64,000 bases of DNA from Locusta migratoria (GCA_026315105.1 CM048751.1:336752649-336816648); one strand, 5' to 3'. Positions 11,523 to 24,027 are shown, numbered from the stretch's first letter. Notes: a model not told the origin generated them from the letters alone. Translations and numbers: made by a program.

Positions 11523-13144
11523 TATATTTACTCCAGATGTATTTCAATTTACGTGAGGAAGCTGTTTTTCATGATTCTGTTCTCTAGATGGCTGCAGCTG
11601 AGGATGGAGGTTCATCTCGCATAAAACAACAAAGGCTTCGCAAAAAGGCTGCGCATAACTAAAGACATGCTTCTGTTCATCGGAATAACAACTGAGAAAA
11701 TCACCAACACTACAGATGGATACAGTTATGAGTTCTGTCATTGTTTTTAAAAGTTTCAAAAATAAAATCAATGTATGTCTGCACAAAAATCAATAAAACT
11801 TGCACAAATTGCCTGTGAATCAATTTATTTATTTATTCAATAGCAGAGAACGCGGTAATGCTTCAAAGTTGCCAGTACGTCACGTATACACCCTAATCTC
11901 CTTTTCCTCCTGCACCTACACGTCCATCTCCCCTTCCCTCCTCTCTTGCCTCATCTCCTCCTCTCTTTTCTCTCTTCTCTACGTCCGCTTTCTCCTCCTC
12001 ACCCTCTTCCTGCTCCTCCCCTACCATCTCCCGCCATTTATGAAAAATTACACACATTGCCAACTTTCATGGTGAGTGAACAAACGGTGTCTAAGCCCGT
12101 TGCAGTGCACCCTCCGCCATGCATCTTACAGCATCTTGGACAGGGTAAAACACTGCTGCATGGGAACGTACACTAAATACACGTGCCAAGTTTCATGGTG
12201 ATCGGTCATACGATTATGAAATATGTTGACCAGTCAAATTCCAACCTCCGGCCTGCACCATTCGTTGGGTTGCGAAGCATAAAAACATCCTCCATGAAAA
12301 AATCCTCCATGAAAAAAAAAATCACATAAACGTTGCAAATTGTATCGTGATCAGTGATATGAAATATGTCGACCCTATCGGAACCTAGGACAGAGTGTGA
12401 ATTTTTGCACTACGTTCGAATTTTCCGACCTTGCTGTGTAAATTGTGCAGAACTTTTTTTTTCTGAAAACGTTTCCTTCACCATAGCAAACCAAAAATAA
12501 TTCTGCCAATCGTGAGTTATACTGTTCCGTTTAGTGCAAAGCTAATTAAATATACAATTTTTATGTAGATTTATCCAATTTTCCTGTAGACGTACCAAAA
12601 ATTTCTTTCATTCAAGTCTCCTGAGGATAAATACAGCAAAATAAATAAATGAAAAGTGCATAAATATCGGTAGAGCCGTTCTCAAGTGAAATATTTGCTT
12701 AAATTAATTAAGCGATAATAGTTGTAAGATTTCCGGAAGAATAGACAATATTCCTGATATTGCGTAGGTTAATTTGATAATTATATTTTGTTTTATTCCA
12801 TCATTAGGATTACATTTGAGAGTTTAATACAAATAAACAATCCTTGAGACGGATTTTCGTCTCGATTATGTCAAAGACATTATTGATAAATCTGAAGCAT
12901 TGAATTAATTGGCAATTACCTTTGGTATTGACAAATTTTCTTGCATTGGTTGCAGAGAACACAATTTACGATTAACAATCTCGATGGAAGAATGTATCAG
13001 TAATTATCATTCCAACAGAATTAGAAGTGTATCTTTATCACAGTACGTAGTTGCTAAGTTCATAATTGTAAAATAACCAAATCACCTTCTTTGACCCTAA
13101 ATGTACATTTCAGTTTCATTAAGCCAATAATAATTCAGAAATCA
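11523..13144. other. Intergenic, shared by both units, no gene seen
   Basis: It includes a pyrimidine-rich stretch at about 11,900-12,040. Weak open frames there follow from base composition. The matching sequence in unit B is 31,749-32,949 plus 33,650-33,866, interrupted there by a SINE cluster. Confidence 0.55.
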
Positions 13145-13327
13145 TGTTTGTTCAAATGTTTATATAGCTTATGAGACTTAACTGCAGGGTCATCAGTCCC
13201 TAAACTTCAAAATACTTATGAACTACCTTATACATCTATGCCCGTCGGAGGATTAGAACCCCCGACCGCAGTGGCCGTGCAGACCGTGACTGGTGCACCT
13301 CAGTCCCCTCGGCCACCGCGGCGGCCG
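13145..13327 (-). repeat. tRNA-derived SINE, family 1
   Basis: In reverse orientation: the tRNA-like head GGCCGCGGTGGCCGAGGGG is at the right end, followed leftward by the CAGTC box, the phrase gggactgatgaccc (reversed) and the tail ending acatttgaaca. It sits in the distal promoter of the broken paralogue. Confidence 0.8.
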
Positions 13328-13329
13328 GA

Positions 13330-13736
13330 AAATAATAAATTCTGAAACTAGACGTCGTAGCGCGAAGCATTATTGTTACCTTATTTGTCCACGTAATCGC
13401 GCTATTAACTGATAAAGAATTTCTTCTTAAATTTCAGATTTGGCTAGTTATTTACTACGATATATATGTAAAAGAGATAACTACCAGGAAAAGACTAGAA
13501 GTTTAATGGACGTACAGCGTTTCAGCCCTTATCAGTAGCAAGTACAGTTTATCATTTCGGTTTTTTCTTTGGAAGTAATGGGCGATATTCTTGCATATAT
13601 AAGTCCGGCTACCATTCGCCATGCAAAAGTCGCCACCTTTTAATATGTTCAAACGTTCGTAAAGCTGTGGGACCTAGCTGCAGTCTTCGGGGTCCCTAAA
13701 CTTACAAACTACCTGAAATAACTGGTGCTGAGAACA

Positions 13737-13771
<35 letters not shown>

Positions 13772-13990
13772 AATGTCTGAGGGAGGAGTCTTACCTCCAA
13801 CGGGGAACAGCCGCCCACTCCTCAGCAATGCGGCTTACAGCACACGGCTGTTCTCGCACTCACCCTTTTGTCGGTAAGTCAGATGTTACAAAAGAGAAGT
13901 AATGTCTTTTGCGACGGGAATCTTGCTTAGCTTACATTGACAACATTCTTCCTTATTTTTAAAGTGTTACACTCTAGAAAGAAAGCTAAC
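13330..13990 (+). pseudogene. Broken third peptide gene: promoter, damaged exon 1, start of intron 1
   Basis: The sequence before 13,621 matches the gene A promoter, including CTTATCA at 13,528-13,534 and TATATAAG at 13,596-13,603. An ATG at 13,621 follows the conserved attcgcc, but the signal-peptide exon is mostly deleted: only a GTCGCCACCTTTT piece remains before a SINE. The exon end and donor, cttttgtcggtaagtcag, reappear after the SINE at about 13,866, with intron-1-like sequence to about 13,985. The strings cacctttt and cacccttttg on the two sides look like a target duplication. No exons 2-4 follow. The open frame at the ATG runs only seven codons, so no product is expected. Confidence 0.8.
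13641..13857 (-). repeat. SINE family 2 with expanded (CA)n, inside exon 1 of the third paralogue
   Basis: Reverse-oriented tRNA-derived SINE: the tail starts atgttcaaacg, the body contains gtccctaaacttacaaac, and the head with gggaggagtc lies to the right. An internal CA run spans 13,739-13,771. The same junction occurs in unit B (40,243-40,372), so the insertion predates the segmental duplication. Confidence 0.75.
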
Positions 13991-14300
13991 ATTTTTTCAT
14001 TTTTTAAGTGGTAGAGTGCTAGACTACAAATCTTTAGATCCCGGGTATGATTCCCGCCAGGTCCTAGTATTTTTACTTGTCACTCTCCACTTCTTTCCCC
14101 CCTGGCAGTATTGCTAATGTGAAAAATACCGAGTAGCACCGTGGTTCGGAACCCACGTTAAACTGTAGGTCCCCCTATAACTGGCTGGGTAAGGCAGTTG
14201 AAGGTCGGAGGAAGGCAACGGCATACCACCTCCAAACAGAACCGTGCCTAGTAAAGGATTGTTGACTGCTTTACCTTATATATATATATATATATATAAA
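13985..14300 (+). repeat. tRNA-derived SINE with (TA)n tail
   Basis: A tRNA-like head at about 14,005-14,070 has A-box-like GTGGTAGAGTGC and B-box-like sequence, then a body with aaccgtgcctagtaaagg and a TA tail of about 24 bp. The unit B copy (41,478-41,810) has a TA tail of about 72 bp and a better B box (GGGTTCGATCCCC). Confidence 0.7.
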
Positions 14301-15385
14301 ATTCTTCCATTGACCAAAATAGTAGTTATGAATTTACTACTTTTCCCTTCCTTGTTCCAAATTTAGAAAAATAAAAATAAAAAAAATAATTTGTCTTACA
14401 AGCAAGATAATAAATAAATCAGCTAAATTCTATTTATTTTGTGTCCTGCTTCCAGGATTAGTTATGTTTTATTATCGTCTTTTATGTATACCACATACAG
14501 AATTTAACTTCAGGTTTACTGCTAAAAATAAACAAAAAATCCTATGGCGACACCACCACTTGCAGCTCCGTATTTATATTTAATTAATCTGAAAGCAAGC
14601 TTGGAGCCTACTTCAGGTGTTGGCACCGAACAACTCTTAAGTATTAATTATATCTTTTCCCAGAAAACCTAAGTCACTCTAAGCTGGTAGATGAATACTT
14701 GCGAGATCTAAATTGTTAACATCTGTTACGTCGCAAACATTGTGACAGGGAAATGTGTTAAGATCTTGGTTTGCTCACTTTAGCAAGACGGAATAAGGTC
14801 AGCAGCCGGTAGCAAGTTGGAAAGCCTACCGTCAGCGACTGTGTGTGAGTGAAATGGCTGTCAGACAGAGACGCAGCTAGTAAACATTTCATAAGTAAAC
14901 GTAAATCTGTCACAAGAGTGAATAGGACCGCGGATACATCAGCGGTGAAGACACATCGGGCGAACACATTAAAATCGTTTCATACGTCATAGCTTCAGCC
15001 AATTTTATGTATAAATACTCCCACATTTAGAAGTAGCAGTTGGTCTTCTGAATCGACGATGCCCAGGAGGTAGTCGTCAATTCACTGGCCTAATCGTTGT
15101 GCTCAGTCTCTGTCGCAGATTGCAGTACATACGGGTAACTGCTAGAGGCAGCTAAGGGATGGAGTCTTCTGGTCGAGGCCATACGTTACACTAAACATCA
15201 TCTGGGAAGATGGTGATCCGCCGTGCTGACGACTTCACACCTCTATGGCGGCTGCCTGAGGCCAGCGCAGTCTTCAGTGGTTGGTTTCCAAAGGCTAATG
15301 TTCCTGTCGTCGATTTAGCACTCTGGTGCTAATCCGTCAGCCGGTGTCCCGAGTGAGGAACCAGCACGACATCCGACTTCAGATA
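14301..15385. mobile_element. Internal part of an LTR-like element, ends lost
   Basis: Collinear with the interior (41,811-43,037) of the element bounded at 40,760-44,164 in unit B. Contains tgtataaatactcccac near 15,007. In unit A the left end was deleted (joined directly to the intron-1 remnant at about 13,985) and the right end was deleted at about 15,385, where sequence jumps to a CR1-like LINE. Confidence 0.5.
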
Positions 15386-16216
15386 GACTTCGTAAATAGA
15401 TCTCGCCGCAACGAATAACGTCTTTCCACCTCAAATCATGCAACATTTCCGTGACGCTTTCCCCCCTGTAACGTGATAAAACAAAACGAGCTGCCCTTCT
15501 CTGAACCTTCTCAATGTCTTCCGTCAGTCCCACCTAGTAAGGGTCCCACACTGGGCAACAGCACTCCACGAAAGGGCGCACAAGCGTGATGTTGGCAGTT
15601 TCATTGGTGGAGCTGTTGATTCTTAGAAGCGTTCTGCCAATGAATAGTAACCTTTGGTTCGCTTTCCCCACGATATTTTCTACGTGTTCTCTCCAGTCGT
15701 TCCTAGATCTGCATTCTTCCTGTGCCTGACCTGAAGCCTTTGAGACTGAAACCCATGTTCTGTATTCCCGAGGCTCTTTAATCTAAAATAATAATAATAA
15801 TAATAAAATAAAATAAAAAAAACAGTCCACGCCACAGAGACTCCCGCTACCCGTATAGCTGCTTCCTGAGTATAGTGGGCTCCTACTTAGCGGAACCCGA
15901 GGAATCTACAGCCCACTTGTGATAGCCACTCAAAACAAGCCACCGATCCAAAGCGACACACATCGTTGGTCCCGACATGAGCCACTTGCTGCATCCGGCA
16001 TCCGGAAGGACCCGTTCCACATCTTGAATGTCTCCCACCGGTATGCGCACGGAGTGCACATTGGACTTCTTTCCCTCCCAGGCAGCCATATCCATAAGGA
16101 GCTCCATCACCTGCCTAACGTTGGAGCTCCCACCCTCTGTGAGTGCCCGAATCTTGCAGGCAGAGGGGTGAGTACAGCAAACCACCTGCGTCTAAAACAT
16201 CCTCTGCCACAGACAG
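15386..16216 (-). pseudogene. CR1-like LINE relic: ORF1 piece and RT C-terminus
   Basis: Minus-strand coding pieces: ORF1 esterase-like text with GSSNVRQVMELLMDMA at about 16,120 (the catalytic-Ser block of SGNH hydrolases), then at 15,315-15,533 the reverse transcriptase tail GLTEDIEKVQRRAARFVLS. The endonuclease and the RT palm between them are missing. The same truncated arrangement occurs in unit B at 44,940-46,161, so the internal deletion predates the duplication. Homology to unit B stops inside ORF1. Confidence 0.75.
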
Positions 16217-16335
16217 CGCCTCGAATCGAGGTGGCGGCGGGGTATAATTTCCGTGCGGAGTTTTGGGAGTGATTGGAGAAATCATGAGTACACGCAGCAG
16301 GTTTCGTCTCCAGGAGAAGGTATATTTCTGATTAA

Positions 16336-17347
16336 GGGATACATGAGCTGGTTCTTAAGGCCTGAGGAGTGGCACCAGTGGTAGATAAGAGTTAAGCACT
16401 GTGCTAGGAGACTGCGGGTGCTAGCCCGGGATACATGAGCTGTTTCTTAAGGCCTGAGGAGTGGTACCAGTGGTAGATAAGAGTTTAGCATTGTGCTAGG
16501 AGACTGCGGGTGCTAGCCCGGGATACATGAGCTGTTTCTTAAGGCCTGAGGAGTGGTACCAGTGGTAGATAAGAGTTTAGCATTGTGCTAGGAGACTGCG
16601 GGTGCTAGCCCGGGATACATGAGCTGTTTCTTAAGGCCCGAGGAGTGGCACCAGTGGTAGATAAGAGTTTAGCACTGTGCTAGGAGACTGCGGGTGCTAG
16701 CCCGGGATACATGAGCTGTTTCTTAAGGCCCGAGGAGTGGCACCAGTGGTAGATAAGAGTTTATCATTGTGCTAGGAGACTGCGGGTGCTAGCCCGGGAT
16801 ACATGAGCTGTTTCTTAAGGCCTGAGGAGTGGCACCAGTGGTAGATAAGAGTTTAGCAATGTGTTAGGAGACTGCGGGTGCTAGCCCGGGATACATGAGC
16901 TGTTTCTTAAGGCCTGAGGAGTGGCACCAGTGGAAGATAAGAGTTTAGCACTGTGCTAGGAGACTGCGGGTGCTAGCCTGGGATACATGAGCTGTTTCTT
17001 AAGGCCTGAGGAGTGGCACCAGTGGAAGATAAGAGTTTAGCACTGTGCTAGGAGACTGCGGGTGCTAGCCCGGGATACATGAGCTGTTTCTTAAGGCCTG
17101 AGGAGTGGCACCAGTAGTAGATAAGAGTTTAGCATTGTGCTAGGAGACTGCGGGTGCTAGCCCGGGATACATGAGCTGTTTCTTAAGGCCTGAGGAGTGG
17201 CACCAGTGGAAGATAAGAGTTTAGCACTGTGCTAGGAGACTGCGGGTGCTAGCCCGGGATACATGAGCTGTTTCTTAAGGCCTGAGGAGTGGCACCAGTG
17301 GTAGATAAGAGTTTAGCACTGTGCTAGGAGACTGCGGGTGCTAGCCC
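16336..17347. repeat. Tandem array, 11 units of 92 bp
   Basis: Each unit begins gggatacatgagctg and ends tgctagccc. Unit starts at 16,336, 16,428, 16,520 and 16,612 give an exact 92-bp period, and 1,012 bp makes exactly 11 units. Units differ by a few substitutions (cactgtg or cattgtg; ggtag or ggaag) with no indels seen. The array is G+C richer than its surroundings, is found only between the duplication units, and has no counterpart after unit B. It could be a young local satellite or promoter monomers of a retroelement. Confidence 0.95.
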
Positions 17348-17694
17348 GGCGGGCTGCAGAACGGGGGAATCGTGCTGCTCGGTCGAGAGTTGAACGCGGA
17401 ATCAATCACGGACTCACTGCCCGTCTTGCAGCTAGCGGACACCGAATCTAGGACGTTAGACGCTCTAGTCCCTGATTGGCAGGAATCTTTTGGTAGCTCC
17501 ACGTTCTGGGGCTCTGTTTGGCTGGCGCTCTTTCGTGGGGGCTCGGTACTAGCGTGTTGTTCATCAGTTATGGGGCTGGTAGTTTCTGTAAGTACTGGTT
17601 CAGAGGATTGCCAAACTAGAGCCGACGGCACCGGGCGCGCGGTGTTGAAACGCACGGATGGCGGCCGGAATTGGGGACAGGGCAGCGACCTCAC
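17341..17694 (-). other. Open frame rich in Ser/Pro/Thr, unassigned
   Basis: A 117-codon minus-strand frame without an ATG start, beginning NVRSLPCPQFRPPSVR and ending at the edge of the 92-bp array. Low-complexity S/P/T/E-rich composition resembles the disordered part of a retroelement ORF1 or gag, but no motif confirms this. Confidence 0.2.
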
Positions 17695-19329
17695 GTTGAT
17701 ATACGGACGGTGCTTGTTGCCTTGGTGAACGTTATCTTAGTACGGAAATTTGACTTATACTTCAAAAGGAAATTAAATGCCAGTAAAAGTGCCATGAATA
17801 TTTTGAAAACTCGCGACTCTTACGTGCTACTGGTGTACACTGTTCGTAAGACTAACCGGGGAGGCCTATGGTCCCCGGGAACTCTTACACTGTTTTATCT
17901 TGTTTTATCTTGTTATATTTCACTGTTCTGTTTGAAACTCGCCCGCTGTTCTTTTGAATGTTAACTAGCCGTGTTTGTGAAGTTAACAATTGACTGCTTG
18001 CTCACAACATCTAATTACGGCGATATTCACACAATTTCCTTAAGCAAAACTCTGATTCTATACGTTAAGCAAACAGTTCTACCTTCACTGTAATCTTCAG
18101 AGGAAATTGCACACAAATAATGATCCGCAGTCATGGATCTAAATCAAAAATAAATGTTGGCAACGGAAACGCAAATATTCTCTACTCCAGAAGGGAGCAG
18201 CACAATCACACACAGATTCATTCGCCAAGCCATGCAGGTACTTACTAAGCACCCGACACCAATACACTAAGATGATAGCCAAGCAATGTGGAGAATGCAG
18301 ATCGAAGGTTCACTCGCGCACAATGAAATAGTACTTCGCTTCCATATGTGTCAAGCTAGTGGCTTAGGCTCATGATAAACTATCAGAAACAAACGCACTT
18401 GGTTTAAGACCACAAAGTGCGGTGTACAGACGGAAGTAAAGTTTCCCTACAACTTCTAACTATACATTAAATCAAGATTTCATTAAATAATATCTAAAAA
18501 CGGTCGCTCTGGCGTTTGTTTAGCACAGGGAGAAGATAACTACAGAAGGTTAAAGTTGTTAGATCAATACAGCACTCTACTAAGTCGGAACACAAAATAT
18601 GGGGCTGTGGGAGCACATCACAGTACACACTAATAGATATTTGGGGCGTCATGTACAATATAGACACTTAGAATTTTACATACAGATAAAACTAAATCAA
18701 TATATAATGCCTGGTATCTCGTATATTGCGAGTGGAGTGTCTTGCTACAATAAAAAAAAATGTGTGAAGCTCGTCAACATTTGTTCATGGGGAGTCAATT
18801 AAATGGAACGCGTTATGTGGACGTGTTTCACGTTAAGCCAAAACTGTGTATTTAAGATTCACAAACATTTAACAATATGAAACAATTCTTTAAGAAATCC
18901 GAACGCGATTTACATAGACTCTTAGATATTGACTCTTTGACTGACTGCGGCAGGAGTAACAATCCGCGTCTGTGGCGGAGGACTTTGGCGGACTGATATT
19001 ACTTGTAGGAGCCAATCAGATTTTAGAGGAGTTGTCCCACGGAATACTTCCTCACCAGGCCACATAACCTATGTCTTTACTCAAACTACATATTAGGCAA
19101 TGCTCTTCCAACATCGAAAACAGATCTTACAGAATAAAAATATGAAAGAGCAAATTAATGGCTACAGATCAGCTCCTTTACAGGATGATCTCATACATAT
19201 CATTATTAAGGGTCGGTCGCCAAGTTTTGCACCATGCACATACATAAATCAATATCTCAGTTTCTTTTGATCTTCTGATGACTTTACTAACCGATAAATG
19301 ACAGCATCATCCAAAAACAGTCAAAGAGA
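17695..19329. other. Unassigned non-coding DNA
   Basis: No recognisable gene, SINE or transposase. It is not repeated elsewhere in the window as far as can be seen by eye. Confidence 0.5.
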
Positions 19330-21440
19330 GCTACTTAGATTGTCTCCTAAATCGTTTACAAAAATAAGGAAGAGTAGGAGCTCTATAACACTTCCCTGGT
19401 GAACGCCATATGTCACTTCTACTCGATGACTCACCGTCAGTTACAACGTACAGTGTCCTGTCTAACAGGAAATGACAAATCCAGTTGCACAATTGTGGCG
19501 ATGTTTCACAAGCACGTGATTTGGTTAGAAGAAGTATGTGACGTACAGTGTTAAAAGCGTTCCTGAAATCTAGACATCCCTTGTCGATAGCACTCATCAC
19601 ATCATGCGAGCAAAGAGCTAGCTGTGTTTCACAAGAACGATACTTTCTGAATCCGTGTTGATCATGGGTCACACTCTACGAGGGATAGTTCATAATATTT
19701 GAGAAAAGTATATGTTCTAAAATCCTGCTGCAAACAGACGTCAGTGATATAGACTCATACTCCTACTGCCTTTCTTGAATATTGGAGAGACCTGTGCAAC
19801 TTTTCAGTCTTTGGGTACGGAACGTTCGCTGAGCGAGCGGTTATACATGATAGCTAGGTGTGGGGCTATTGCATCAGCATACGCTGAAAGAAACCTATCT
19901 GGTATACAATAGGGACCGGGAGACTTAATTTTGTTAAGTGATTTAAGGTGCTACATTAAGAATGCTGGCAGCGGTTCTTGATACGAATTCTGGTGTATTT
20001 GATTCGTCGTCTGTAGTTAAGGAAATTTAGAAAGTTGTGTTAAGCAATTTTGTTTTATCAGAACTGTCAGCAGTAGCATCACAATTTCAGTCGTGTAATG
20101 AAGGAATTGATTGTGTTTCTTTCGCTAGTATACTTAACGTACCTCCAGAATATCTTAGATTTCTCTGCCAAATTAACGTCACAGGGTTTCGTTGTGGTAA
20201 CTATTGTAAGGTTCGCGCATTGAGTTGCAGCTGCATGTCTAGTTTCTGTTAGATTGCAAGTCTTGAAAATTTTGTGTGCGTTGAAATTTGCCATGTTTCT
20301 TTTCTTTGCTTTGACAAGAATGATCCAAACCCTTTGTGTACCACAGCGGGTCAGCCCCCTCTTTTTTTCATTTGTTTGCCATGTTTGTCGATATTATTTC
20401 TGTGAAAAAGTAATCCACATCTGATCCACAATTACAATGTTATTTTAGAAAGACTGGAAATTCTCACTCTCGAAGGCGTTAATAGAAAATTTATCTGCTT
20501 TTGGATAAATAAACTTTTCTTTTAATTTTGGTGGATTCGGAAAGTCCGAAATTCAGTCTCACTACACAACTCTGCGTTCTTTAATCCCTGTGCCTGCTTT
20601 GATGCTCTTTATTAGCTCCGTATTATATGTTGATAGGAAAAAAGTATGTTTTCACAACCATTTACTGTTCTAGTGCTTTCATGAACTAATTACTCGAGAT
20701 AACTTTTTTTCGGATAATGCGTTCATTATAATTTCGGACAATGTTTTATGCTTCCCTCCGGTTTTGAACATGTATTTTTGCCAACATGTCGAGGATAAGT
20801 TAATGTCGTCACCAATTAGAATTGTACATTTTTGAAATTTGATCCAAGCTTTCTTTGAACATTTCTGCAATCGAATCGTCTGAGTCAGAGTGTCGATAAA
20901 AAAGACCAAATATTAATTTTTTTCTGGATGTCAGGTGTAACCTCAACCTATACTAAATCACAGGGACCCTCTATTTCAATTTTGCTATAGGATAAACCAC
21001 CTGTGATAGCAATAAATACGCCATCACCCATTTTATTCGAGCTGTCTTTTCTGAACACCATTCGCCCCATTGTAAAAATTTCAGCTGAAGTTATATCTGA
21101 ATTTATCCAGCTTTCGGTACCTATATTGATATGAGATGCAACACTTTTCACTAGCGCTTGGAGCCCTGGTACTTTCCCCACACACCTACGACAATTTACG
21201 ACTGTTAGACCAATGGTTTTTAGATCTGTCTTCGTAGTATGTTCTGATCTAATGCCTGTTAGCGCTGCGAGCGTGTCATTGCCTTGATCTGCTGGGGGTG
21301 CTGTCTGTACTGTAGGTAAGTGTAACGCCTTGTGGTCTGATAAGAGGTGCAGAGTTTTAAGGCGGTGGTGCATCGTAATCTTCCGCATTTTCTGATGCTT
21401 CTCTTGGTGGAATAGGCAGTGATTTACTGTCACGTATTTG
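19330..21440 (-). pseudogene. Decayed CR1-like LINE: endonuclease and RT
   Basis: Read on the minus strand from right to left. The endonuclease at 21,433-20,948 shows VVNCRRCVGKVPG, the GTESWIN block and GDGVFIA. The reverse transcriptase at 19,672-19,331 shows DQHGFRKYRSCETQLALCS, LDFRNAFN and FLLDRTLYVV. The linker and N-terminal RT between them are degenerate. The FADD motif is outside the preserved frame. Its left portion spans the start of duplication unit B, so the duplication breakpoint may lie in or near this LINE. Confidence 0.75.
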
Positions 21441-22990
21441 GCACGTAAAATGCCGTGTTGCTATTTGTAAGGTTACTGCAGGGATGCGTATTGCGTATTG
21501 TTGTTTGGCCCTTTAGGCATTTAAGTAATTCCGTTATATTGCGGGAATTACTGTCATTGGATGGCTAGTAAGTACCATGTTATCCCATCTGGTCGCTTGT
21601 TGTTCTTAGCGGCGTTGCCGATTGCATAACGCCGCAACGTAACGAGGAAGAAGCTTTCAACCGAGACACCCTCTCCTTTTCATAATCACTATAGTTTCAG
21701 TACAACTGAAGTTTTTTTGTTGTAACTTGCGCCCTTAGCCTCTCGTTCTGGTGCTTCCAAATCTCGAAAGCTATTTTTTATTTTATTTATTTATTTATTT
21801 TATAATAATACCTGTATTTCTAAGTGGACGGGGGACCTCATTTTGTCTTGCCGCCACCTGGGGCCTCCCACAACCTTCGTCCGTCACTGTTCGGCACGAA
21901 CTCTCAAGTGAATCGGCGAAATTCTGTGAGTAATAATGGGAAGGCGAACTACTGCGGTAGTGTGTGGATGCTATGAGGTAATAATTGTCATCTGACAGGA
22001 GACATGTTAGAGCAGTCAACGAAGTCGTGGTGATTCGTGTGCCACAATGACGTGGTGGTAAGCATAACTAACAAGTATGTAAATGTCCCGAGTTTCGGAT
22101 AGGCAAAAAAAAAATTCTGCTTTCCCTATTGGTTTCATTTAATGGCCACCGAGAGCTAATATCGTAAATTGTATTGTGTATTCATTGATAACAGCTGCAG
22201 GCTGAAAAACGCTGTTTCAGACATGTCCGGAAGAACAGACACAAAATGGTCCTCGCTTTGATGTCCTGACATACGTGTCAGATCATAGAAAGTAGAATCA
22301 TTTTGTTCGTAAGTTATGAGCAGGATCATCAGGAAAAAAGAAAAGTTGCAAATTGTCCGGTTTAAATATAAGCCGTGAGTCGAATGACGATGACTGTTAT
22401 ACATGATCATCGCGATGAATATAAAGGTAATAATAAATACGAAAGGAAAGTCTGTTTGTTACATTGTGACTAAACCGCTGACTGAAGAAGCTATGCGTTG
22501 TACAACGTGTCAATTATACAGGTTTCAAATGTCGTCGAAATCGAGACGGCGATTTGAAGACGCTGACGACTTGTGTAAGTATTGCATTACTTATCTTGAA
22601 TCATATTACATCAATATATCAACCATTAAAAGTATTTAAAATGTGTTAATTTTCAAACATCAAAGAATAAATAGCTTTTTCAAGGATTCGTCAAGCGTCT
22701 CGGAAGCTATAAGAGAAACGTTGATGCTCAGCTTTTCTCTATTTCCGCGTTAAATACTTATGATTAATAAATATATTGAATTACACTTTCTGCAGTGCCT
22801 CATGTTCTTCTTCAGCGTTCAAGGGACCTCCTTGTCCGGTTGCATCAAAACCGGTTTAACGCTGTACTCGCAAAAGCGTAACAAACAGAGCTTTTTCACA
22901 TTTATAGTATTATAAAATGGATATATGTTACCGCAGAGGTTAATTTGAAAATTACACTGATTTTGTATTATTCCTTTAATCGAACTGTTT
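21441..22990. other. Intergenic, counterpart of 373-1984
   Basis: About 1-2% divergent from unit A, with a shorter poly-A run. No gene assigned. Confidence 0.6.
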
Positions 22991-22994
22991 TCTT

Positions 22995-23242
22995 CGCTAC
23001 TAACATACGAAAAAGTCTGCTGGTACGGATGGAATACCAGTTCGGTTTTACAAAGAGTATTCTGCGGAATTGGCCCCTTACTTAGCTTGCATTTATCACG
23101 AATCTTTAATTCAGCGCAAAGTTCCTAGTGATTGGAAAAAAGGGCATGTGTCACCCGTTTATAAGATATGAAAGAGAGCTGACCCACACAATTACAGGTC
23201 AATATCGCTGACATCGGTTTCATGTAGAATTTTGGACCTTAG

Positions 23243-23277
<35 letters not shown>

Positions 23278-23490
23278 TAAGGGGACTAAACAGCTAGGTC
23301 ATCAGTCCCTGGAGCTTATTCTCAGTTCGAATATAATAAATTTCCTTGAAACGGAAAAGCTTCTTTCTATGAATCGTTCTGTTTGGGACTGGAATAGGAA
23401 AGAAAACGCATAGTAGCGGTACAGTGCACCCTCCGCCACGCACCTTACGGTGGACTGCGGAGTATGTATGTAGATGTAGATGTAACGCAA
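22995..23490 (+). pseudogene. CR1-like LINE RT, internally deleted copy
   Basis: Same insertion as 1985-3470, but the RT palm (about 1 kb) is deleted between ttctatgaatc and gttctgtttggga near 23,375. A (GTT)n run with a SINE-type fragment (ggactaaacagctaggtcatcagtccc, split here as 23,280-23,310) is inserted at about 23,243-23,312. The 3' tail ATGTAGATGTAG is kept. Confidence 0.8.
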
Positions 23491-23950
23491 TATCTGGAGT
23501 TAGCACACTTTTCGAGCGATAATGTCGACGAAATAAGTTTCGAATAATTATTCTTTTCAGCACAATTGATAGTGCGTCTTTGTCATAGTTCGAACTTGCT
23601 AAGTTGAAGATTGTAAAAAAATAGAATATACAACAATAATCATACATTTCAGCTACGTTAAACGAATAATGACTTAGAAATCGTGCAGATAGCACCAGCT
23701 GGGCTAAAGCCCCTTTTCAATGTCCACTCTCATGGTATAGGTACCATAGTCAGAATGTTTCCAGACTATAAATGAATTCTGAAACTAGACTTCGACTAGA
23801 CGCGTAACTGTCCGCGTAATCGCGCTACCGATTGATAAAGAATATCTTCTTCCATTTCAGGTTTCGTGAGTTGTTAACTCCGATATGGATGCAAAATGGG
23901 CACGTAACAGTGAAATACGTCACGTTTGAGAGACGTGCAGCATACAAGCT

Positions 23951-24027
23951 CTTATCAGTAACACGCACAGTTTTTCCTTGGACTTTTTATCTTTCCAAAG
24001 TAATACGCACTTGTCTTGTATATAAAG
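23951..24027 (+). promoter_or_regulatory. Core promoter of peptide gene B
   Basis: TATATAAAG at 24,019-24,027, again starting 39 bp before the ATG (24,058), with the GATA-type CTTATCAGTAAC from 23,951. The stretch around TATA and the ATG differs from gene A at only a few bases. Confidence 0.65.

Larger units (their letters stand above)
1..16216. repeat. Segmental duplication, unit A
   Basis: This segment is collinear with 21,079-46,161. Position 1 matches 21,079 almost base for base, and homology ends at the shared string cagcgcctcgaatc near 16,216 (46,161 in the other unit). Sampled stretches differ by about 1-2% at the left and about 4% around introns 2 and 3 of the peptide gene. Larger differences are insertions or deletions of mobile elements. 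The unit may extend left of the window. It carries peptide gene A and one disrupted paralogue. A haplotype artefact of assembly is possible in principle, but the heavily diverged exons argue for true paralogy. Confidence 0.9.

Noticed and set aside
11800..12176. Frames rich in Ser, Leu and Pro
   Set aside because: They come from a pyrimidine-rich low-complexity stretch and lack any motif.
13739..13771. CA repeat as a stand-alone feature or CRISPR-like array
   Set aside because: Simple microsatellite inside a SINE; no spacer structure.
16336..17347. CRISPR or protein-coding repeat
   Set aside because: Repeats are contiguous without variable spacers, and 92 is not a multiple of three, so reading frames are not maintained through the array.
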